This document shows positions 59,066 through 64,000 of a stretch of DNA of 64,000 nucleotides, piece after piece. Source of the stretch: an uncultured Anaeromassilibacillus sp. (GTDB lineage: Bacteria > Bacillota > Clostridia > Oscillospirales > Acutalibacteraceae); the NCBI GenBank assembly GCA_930987725.1, contig CAKNKY010000002.1, positions 1 through 64,000 of the forward strand. The letters are read 5' to 3'. The position numbers and the translations under genes are program-made. Positions within the stretch are counted from its first letter, which is position 1. Every line of letters begins with the position of its first letter. The notes under the pieces were generated by a model. That model was not told the origin of the DNA. It saw only the letters and a list, made by a program, of their open reading frames with translations, and ran no database searches.

Positions 59066-59675
59066 CGAGGAAAGACGCACTGCCGGCAGACTGTATGATC
59101 CGGGCGATCCGGAGATCCTGGCAAAGCAGGCGAAGGCACTCGACGACATTTATGAATACAATCAGACGCGCCCCGTGCAGGAGGAGCTGCGGCAGTCGCT
59201 GCTCCGAAAGATCTTCGCGGAGGTGGGCGACGGCTGCCACGTGGAGCCGCCGCTGCGCGCAAACTGGGGCGCGAACACGCATCTGGGCGATAGCGTGTAT
59301 GTGAACTTCAATCTCACGCTCGTGGACGACACCGACATCTACATCGGCAGCCACACGATGATCGCGCCGAACGTCGTGATCGACGCGGCCACCCATCCCA
59401 TCTCGCCGGAACTGAGGAAGCGCGGGCTGCAGTACAACCTGCCGGTGCGCATCGGCGAGAACGTGTGGATCGGCGCGGGGGCGATCATCCTGCCGGGCGT
59501 CGCCATCGGCGACAACGCCGTGATCGGCGCGGGCAGCGTCGTCACGCACGACATTCCCGCCAATGTGGTGGCCGTGGGCTCGCCGTGCCGCGTGCTGCGG
59601 GAGATCGGAGAGGAGGACCGGCAGTATGACCGCCATGGCATGAAGATTGACGTGCCGGAAGAACAGGAGGAATAA
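59058..59675 (+). CDS. Sugar O-acetyltransferase (Maa/NodL type)
   Basis: 205 residues, left-handed beta-helix acetyltransferase. The N-terminal RRTAGRLYDPGDPEIL is the maltose-acetyltransferase head, and the hexapeptide repeats hold NFNLTLVDDTDIYIGSHTMI and the catalytic-histidine segment DAATHPISPELR, with GENVWIGAGAIILPGVAIGD at the end. It acetylates a sugar or similar acceptor from acetyl-CoA. It overlaps the cobA-hemD end by 8 bp and precedes hemB by 4 bp, so it is translated inside the hem operon although it has no known tetrapyrrole role. Confidence 0.92.
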   Translation: MHNEERRTAGRLYDPGDPEILAKQAKALDDIYEYNQTRPVQEELRQSLLRKIFAEVGDGCHVEPPLRANWGANTHLGDSVYVNFNLTLVDDTDIYIGSHTMIAPNVVIDAATHPISPELRKRGLQYNLPVRIGENVWIGAGAIILPGVAIGDNAVIGAGSVVTHDIPANVVAVGSPCRVLREIGEEDRQYDRHGMKIDVPEEQEE

Positions 59676-59679
59676 GAAC

Positions 59680-60651
59680 ATGTACAGAGGAAGAAGACTG
59701 CGCGCCACGCCCGTGTCGCGGGCGCTGATCCGCGAGACGAGCCTTTCCGTTTCCGATCTCGTGCTGCCGCTGTTTGTCGTGGAGGGGGAGGGCATCTGCC
59801 GTGAGATCCCCTCGCTGCCGGGCGTGTTCCACTATTCCGTCGACCGGCTCGACGGAATAGTGGAGCAGATGCGCGCCTGCGGCGTCTCCGCCTGCCTGCT
59901 GTTCGGCATCCCGGATCACAAGGATGCGTGCGGCAGCTCGGCCTATGAGGAGAACGGCATCGTGCAGCGGGCCATGCGCCGCCTGCGCGCGCTGTGGCCG
60001 GAGCTCTACATCATCGGCGACGTGTGCCTGTGCGAATATACCGACCACGGCCACTGCGGCCTGCTCGACGGCTGCGGCCATGTGCTGAACGACGAGACGC
60101 TGCCTGTGCTGGCGCGCGTCGCCGTGAGTTACGCCCGCGCCGGGGCGGACATGGTGGCCCCCAGCGACATGATGGACGGCCATGTCGCCGCCATCCGCGC
60201 CGCGCTCGACGAAGCGGGCTTCGGCAATGTGGCCGTTATGGGCTACAGCGCAAAGTACGCCTCCGCCTTCTACGGCCCGTTCCGCGAGGCGGCCGGTTCC
60301 GCCCCGTCCTTCGGCGACCGCAAGTCCTATCAGATGGACCCGGCCAACGGCCGCGAGGCGCTGCGCGAGATCGCCGCGGATCTCGACGAGGGGGCCGACG
60401 TCATCATGGTGAAGCCTGCGCTCGCCTATCTCGATGTGATCCGCGAAGCCAGCCGCACGTTCAACGCGCCGCTGGCGGCCTACTGCGTGAGCGGCGAGTA
60501 CGCCATGCTCCGCCTGGCCGTAGACCATGGCGTGCTGGCCGAGAGCGCCGTGTGGGAATCGCTGTTGGCCGTGAAGCGCGCCGGCGCCAAGATCATCATC
60601 ACCTACAGCGCGCTCGACGCGGCACGCCGCATCAAGGAGGGATTGCTGTGA
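59680..60651 (+). CDS. hemB: Delta-aminolevulinic acid dehydratase (porphobilinogen synthase)
   Basis: 323 residues. It condenses two aminolevulinates to porphobilinogen. The two Schiff-base lysines are in MGYSAKYASAFYGPFREAA (about 190) and DVIMVKPALAYLD (about 245). The metal site DVCLCEYTDHGHCG keeps the three-cysteine zinc form. The start is ATG 59680 behind AGGAGGAATA; its end overlaps hemL by 4 bp. Confidence 0.95.
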   Translation: MYRGRRLRATPVSRALIRETSLSVSDLVLPLFVVEGEGICREIPSLPGVFHYSVDRLDGIVEQMRACGVSACLLFGIPDHKDACGSSAYEENGIVQRAMRRLRALWPELYIIGDVCLCEYTDHGHCGLLDGCGHVLNDETLPVLARVAVSYARAGADMVAPSDMMDGHVAAIRAALDEAGFGNVAVMGYSAKYASAFYGPFREAAGSAPSFGDRKSYQMDPANGREALREIAADLDEGADVIMVKPALAYLDVIREASRTFNAPLAAYCVSGEYAMLRLAVDHGVLAESAVWESLLAVKRAGAKIIITYSALDAARRIKEGLL

Positions 60652-61943
60652 AACGCGACGCTTCCGCTGCCGCCTACGCGCGCGCCTGCCGCGTGCTGCC
60701 GGGCGGCGTGAATTCGCCGGTGCGCGCCTTCCGCGCCGTGGGTGTGCCGCCCGTGTTCGCCGCGCGGGCCAGAGGCTCCCGTGTGTGGGACGAGGACGGC
60801 AACGAGTACATCGACTACATCTGCTCCTTCGGCCCCATGATCTTCGGCCACGCGCCCGATTTTCTCCTCGAAGGAATGGAGGAGGCCGCAGCCCACGGCC
60901 TGAGCTACGGGCTGCCCACCGTGCGCGAGATCGAGATGGCCGAGCAGATCACGGCCGCCTATCCCGCCGCCGAGATGGTGCGCATGGTCAACTCCGGCAC
61001 GGAGGCCACAATGAGCGCCATCCGCGTGGCGCGCGGCTACACCGGGCGCGACAAGTTTATCAAGTTCGAGGGCTGTTACCACGGCCATAGCGACTGCCTG
61101 CTCGTGCAGGCCGGGTCCGGCGCGCTCACCTACGGCGTGCCCACCAGCCCCGGCGTGCCGGCAGAGGTTGTGCGCGATACGATCGTCTGCCGCTATAACG
61201 ACCTGGAGTCTGTGCGCGAGGCCTTCGTGCAGAACCCGGGCGAGATCGCGGCCGTCATCGTGGAGCCAGTGGCCGGAAACATGGGCGTCGTGCCGCCGAA
61301 GCCCGGTTTCCTGCAGGGACTGCGGGAGATCTGCACGCGCGAGGGCGCGGCCCTTCTCTTCGACGAGGTGATCACCGGCTTCCGCCTTGCATACGGCGGG
61401 GCGGCGGAGCGGTTCGGCGTGAAGCCGGACCTCGTCTGCTTCGGCAAGATCATCGGCGCGGGCATGCCGGTGGGCGCTTACGGCGGCCGCCGCGAGCTCA
61501 TGGAGTACGTCTCCCCCACGGGCCCGGTGTACCAGGCGGGCACGCTCTCCGGCAACCCGCTCGCCATGTTCCTGGGATTGCGGCAGCTGCGCATGCTGGA
61601 AAGCCGCCGCGAGGTGTATCAGGAGCTGGAGGACAACGCCGCGTTCTTCGAATCGGAGCTGCGCGCGGCGCTCGATCGCCTCGGCCTGCCGTTCTGTGTG
61701 AACCGCGCCGGGTCCATCCTGTCGCTGTTCTTCACGCAGGGGCCGGTGGAGAGCTATGACGACGTCAGCCGCTGCGACACGGAGCGCTTTGCCCGCTATG
61801 ACCGTGCGCTGCTCGAGCGCGGCGTGCTGGCTGCGCCCTCGCAGTTTGAGGCGCTGTTCCTCTCCGCCGCGCACTCGCGCAATGATCTGGCGCGCACGGC
61901 CCGCGCCATGGAGGAAGCGCTGGCCGCTTCCGCGGAGGGCTGA
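60648..61943 (+). CDS. hemL: Glutamate-1-semialdehyde 2,1-aminomutase
   Basis: 431-residue PLP enzyme of aminotransferase class III. It turns glutamate-1-semialdehyde into aminolevulinate. PGGVNSPVRAFRAVG opens it, MVNSGTEATMSAIRVARGYT and FEGCYHGHSDCLLVQAGSGAL form the cofactor pocket, LLFDEVITGFR supplies the PLP aspartate, and the Schiff-base lysine is in CFGKIIGAGMPVGAYGG. The start is GTG overlapping the hemB stop. Confidence 0.95.
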   Translation: MKRDASAAAYARACRVLPGGVNSPVRAFRAVGVPPVFAARARGSRVWDEDGNEYIDYICSFGPMIFGHAPDFLLEGMEEAAAHGLSYGLPTVREIEMAEQITAAYPAAEMVRMVNSGTEATMSAIRVARGYTGRDKFIKFEGCYHGHSDCLLVQAGSGALTYGVPTSPGVPAEVVRDTIVCRYNDLESVREAFVQNPGEIAAVIVEPVAGNMGVVPPKPGFLQGLREICTREGAALLFDEVITGFRLAYGGAAERFGVKPDLVCFGKIIGAGMPVGAYGGRRELMEYVSPTGPVYQAGTLSGNPLAMFLGLRQLRMLESRREVYQELEDNAAFFESELRAALDRLGLPFCVNRAGSILSLFFTQGPVESYDDVSRCDTERFARYDRALLERGVLAAPSQFEALFLSAAHSRNDLARTARAMEEALAASAEG

Positions 61944-61947
61944 AGCC

Positions 61948-62556
61948 GTGGCGCTCTGCGTGCAGCTCTTTCTCGAGGGGGCGCGCGTCCTCGTGGTGGG
62001 CGGCGGGCGCCTGGCCGCCCGCCGCGCCCGGCAGCTGCGCGGGGAGGGCGCACGGGTGACCGTCCTCTCGCCGTCCTTCCTGCCGGAGCTGGAAGCGGGC
62101 GGTTTTGATCTGATCCGCGCGCCGTACAGCCCCGATTACCTGGAGGGCTGCCTGCTCGCGGCCGCGGCCGCCGCGCCGGAGGTCAACCGCCGCCTCGCGC
62201 GCGACGCCGCCGCGCGCGGCATCCTCACGCTGGCTGCCGCGCCGGGGGAGGGGGCCGCCGCCCGCGTGATGAAGGCGGGGCAGGAGGGCGTCGTCACAAT
62301 CGCCTGCGCCACGGGCGGCGCGTTCCCGGCCGCGAACGGGCAGCTCCTCGCGGATCTGCGGCGGGCGGCCGTTCCGTGGGCCGAAAAGCTGCCGCTTCTC
62401 GGCGAGATCCGCCGCCTGCTCCTCGCGCAGGAAGGCAGGGATGCCGGCCCGCTGCTGCGCGGACTCGCGGAAAAACCGGCCGGCGAGCTGGAAGCGCTGC
62501 TGCACAGCCTGCGGGAAGCGGCGGGACAGGGCGGAAAAAGCGGGCGGCCTGCCTGA
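61948..62556 (+). CDS. Precorrin-2 dehydrogenase / sirohydrochlorin ferrochelatase
   Basis: 202 residues of the CysG-N/Met8/SirC family. The NAD site is VLVVGGGRLAARRARQLRGE (about 14) and the family-specific middle is TIACATGGAFPAANGQLLADLR. It oxidises precorrin-2 and may insert iron to make siroheme. Because the operon has no heme-branch genes (hemE, hemN, hemH), siroheme or B12 is the likely product. I start at the GTG at 61948; the long ORF-track N-terminus lies inside hemL. Confidence 0.88.
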   Translation: MALCVQLFLEGARVLVVGGGRLAARRARQLRGEGARVTVLSPSFLPELEAGGFDLIRAPYSPDYLEGCLLAAAAAAPEVNRRLARDAAARGILTLAAAPGEGAAARVMKAGQEGVVTIACATGGAFPAANGQLLADLRRAAVPWAEKLPLLGEIRRLLLAQEGRDAGPLLRGLAEKPAGELEALLHSLREAAGQGGKSGRPA

Positions 62557-62605
62557 GCAGACCGCCCGCTTTTGTTCTTTTTTCCTTCAGGGGAGACGCG
62601 TTCTC

Positions 62606-63541
62606 TCAGCAGCTTGCGCCGCCGATCGTCTCCTGCTCGAGGATCTCTTCCTTGCGCTTGAGCAGGTTGTCGGAGATCAGCATCTTCTCCACCTTTGCCG
62701 CGCCGAGGCGATCGACCGTCATGCCGAAGCGTTCGCCCGTTTCGCCCTTGCTCTTGAAGAGCAGGATGGCCTTCTCCACCACGTCGAGCGCTTCCTCGCG
62801 GGTGAACAGCTTGGAGAGCGGCGTGCCGATGCGCACCTTCTTGCCCCAGCGCCCGCCGACGTACACCTTGTAGAGCGTCTCCGTCTCTTCCATGGCGCCG
62901 AAGGGGCAGGCGTGGCGGCAGCGGCCGCAGTTGTTGCATGTTTCGCGGTCAAAGGCCGGCTGCGTGCCGCCGGCCTCGACGGCCTTCATCGGGCAGCTTG
63001 CCTGCACGGCGCACTTGGCGCAGGAGCGGCACTTTTCCGGGTTGAATTTCGGCACGCGCTGGCCCACGATGCCCAGGTCGTTCAGGTCGGGCTTCATGCA
63101 GTTGTTCGGGCAGCCGCCCACGGCAATCTTGAATTTGTGGGGCAGCGTGACGCCGGCATAGCCCACAAAGAAACGGTCGTGGATCTCCTTGGCGAGCGCC
63201 TGCGTGTCATACAGGCCGAACACGCACGTCGTGCCCTTGCAGGATACGACGGGGCGCACGCGGGAGCCGGTGCCGCCGGTGACGAGGCCGTCCTGTGCGA
63301 TGAAGGCCTTGAAGTCCTCGATCTTCTCATAGGGGATGCCCGGCAGCTCCACCGTCAGGCGGGAGGTGAACGCCACCTTGCCGTCGCCGAACTGCTCGGC
63401 AGCCTCGCCGAGGCGGCGGGCCTGGGCGGCGGTGATCACACCGTTTTCGGTGATGACGCGGGCGGAGAAATTCTCCGTGCCGCGGTTGAGCAGGAAACCC
63501 TGCCCCTTGACGCGTTTGATATCGTTCGGGGAAATGGACAT
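62606..63541 (-). CDS. Siroheme/4Fe-4S sulfite-reductase-like protein (AsrC-like)
   Basis: 311 residues. An N-terminal nitrite/sulfite-reductase ferredoxin-like half (VITAAQARRLGEAAEQF ... SRLTVELPGI) is followed by the coupled cluster and siroheme motif CKGTTCVFGL with GGCPNNCMKPDLNDLG, then two [4Fe-4S] motifs (CRSCAKCAVQASCP and CNNCGRCRHACP). It is related to AsrC and small dissimilatory-type reductases. The substrate could be sulfite or another oxyanion. It sits convergent with the siroheme-synthesis operon, which would supply its cofactor, and beside a rhodanese-fused oxidoreductase. Confidence 0.87.
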   Translation of the reverse strand: MSISPNDIKRVKGQGFLLNRGTENFSARVITENGVITAAQARRLGEAAEQFGDGKVAFTSRLTVELPGIPYEKIEDFKAFIAQDGLVTGGTGSRVRPVVSCKGTTCVFGLYDTQALAKEIHDRFFVGYAGVTLPHKFKIAVGGCPNNCMKPDLNDLGIVGQRVPKFNPEKCRSCAKCAVQASCPMKAVEAGGTQPAFDRETCNNCGRCRHACPFGAMEETETLYKVYVGGRWGKKVRIGTPLSKLFTREEALDVVEKAILLFKSKGETGERFGMTVDRLGAAKVEKMLISDNLLKRKEEILEQETIGGASC

Positions 63542-63595
63542 GCTTTGCGCCTCCGTTCTTTCTCTTTCCTGCGCGGGGCGGCCCCGCGCGGTTTG

Positions 63596-64000
63596 TCAAA
63601 TTTCGTAGCAGGGGTGATCGGGAGCCTTCTGCTCCTTCGTCACAAGGCTGTAGAAGCGGTAACCGCCCGTGAGGTTGTAGCAGTCGAAGCCGTGGCCCGA
63701 AAGGATGCGGCACGCCAGATAGCTGCGCAGGCCGCTCTGGCAGTGCACATAGATCGGCTTGGACGGGTCGAGCTCATCGAGGTGCTGGCGCAGCTCGTCG
63801 AGCGGGATGCCGGTGAATCCGTCGATGGCGCCGGCGGCGCGTTCCGCGGGGGTGCGCACGTCCAGCAGCGTCACGCTGCCGTCGCGCGGGAGCGTGGCCA
63901 CGTCGTGCCAGTGGAACGTCTTCACCTTGCCGGTGAGCACATTCTCGATGGCGTAGCCGGCATAGTTCACCGGATCCTTCGCGGAGCCGAACGGCGGGGC
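63596..64000 (-). CDS. FAD-dependent disulfide/NADH oxidoreductase with rhodanese domain, C-terminal part
   Basis: The gene enters from the right edge of the window. The last ten codons before the ORF-track GTG read in frame as APPFGSAKDP and join VNYAGYAIENVLTGKV, the typical end of a coenzyme-A-disulfide-reductase/NADH-oxidase domain. A rhodanese domain then follows with HCQSGLRSYLAC, where the cysteine is the sulfur-carrying residue. So the GTG at 63970 is not the start. The full protein probably handles persulfide or CoA-disulfide. It lies 54 bp before the AsrC-like gene on the same strand, suggesting a sulfur-related operon. Confidence 0.88.
   Translation of the reverse strand, partial: APPFGSAKDPVNYAGYAIENVLTGKVKTFHWHDVATLPRDGSVTLLDVRTPAERAAGAIDGFTGIPLDELRQHLDELDPSKPIYVHCQSGLRSYLACRILSGHGFDCYNLTGGYRFYSLVTKEQKAPDHPCYEI

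Noticed and set aside
57410-59149. 579-codon minus-strand ORF
   Set aside because: Antisense of cobA-hemD and neighbours.

Overview
The window is about 64 kb of GC-rich, densely coding bacterial DNA. Several traits point to a strictly anaerobic Clostridia-type Firmicute, probably a gut lineage near Oscillospirales or Christensenellales: AGGAGG-type ribosome sites with frequent TTG/GTG starts, an electron-bifurcating [FeFe]-hydrogenase operon, a YesM/YesN-type two-component system with an Lpl/Ytc-type sugar ABC transporter, a DUF1292 protein, a short ProS, and a cobA-hemD fusion. The lineage is inferred from gene content only. There is no IS element, phage module or CRISPR array.

Layout. 1-2.3 kb: 3' end of a tRNA, a terminator, a polytopic membrane protein and a Crp/Fnr-type regulator. 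2.4-4.7 kb: leuC-leuD followed by a palindromic repeat array. 4.7-13.6 kb (minus strand): a sugar module made of histidine kinase, AraC-type response regulator, solute-binding lipoprotein, two permeases and a GH31 glycosidase. Two adjacent genes in it, the binding protein and the first permease, carry apparent single-base frameshifts. 13.6-16.7 kb: OadB/OadG-like sodium-pump subunits and proS. 17-25.6 kb: a sensory-type hydrogenase cluster (DRTGG, HATPase, HydS-like protein, DRTGG, PHP), then the bifurcating hydrogenase operon, with two Rex-like operators between them. 25.6-26.9 kb: non-coding repeat-rich DNA. 27-29.2 kb: small accessory genes, including an XRE/SLOG pair. 29.4-36.6 kb: pyrC-pyrF-pyrK-pyrD, an alcohol dehydrogenase fused to a histidine phosphatase, ruvX and an aldo/keto reductase. 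36.6-40.7 kb: a repeat array, then on the minus strand a DUF1292 gene, a 6S-like RNA, degV, a sugar nucleotidyltransferase and a NahK-like kinase.

40.8-42.3 kb is the most unusual part. About 1.4 kb has no credible ORF. It starts with a consensus TTGACA-17-TATATT promoter carrying an AT-rich upstream element, ends in an intrinsic terminator, is full of perfect hairpins, and holds three repeated modules whose stems differ in sequence but stay paired. I read it as a large structured non-coding RNA of unknown class.

42.4-49.4 kb: an XRE regulator, trxB, and a minus-strand operon of two Gfo/Idh/MocA oxidoreductases and two TIM-barrel isomerases, next to a divergent AraC regulator. 49.4-54.1 kb: exported or membrane proteins, including one with C-terminal Ltp-type repeats, and an XRE regulator. 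54.3-55.1 kb: an SPFH protein. 55.4-62.6 kb: the hemA-hemC-cobA/hemD-(acetyltransferase)-hemB-hemL-sirC operon, which makes tetrapyrrole precursors and the siroheme branch. 62.6-64 kb (minus strand): a siroheme/Fe-S reductase-like protein, a likely user of that siroheme, and the C-terminus of a rhodanese-fused oxidoreductase that runs off the end.

Everything here was read by eye. Start sites were chosen from Shine-Dalgarno spacing and family N-termini, and promoters from -35/-10 matches. No database search or folding program was run.
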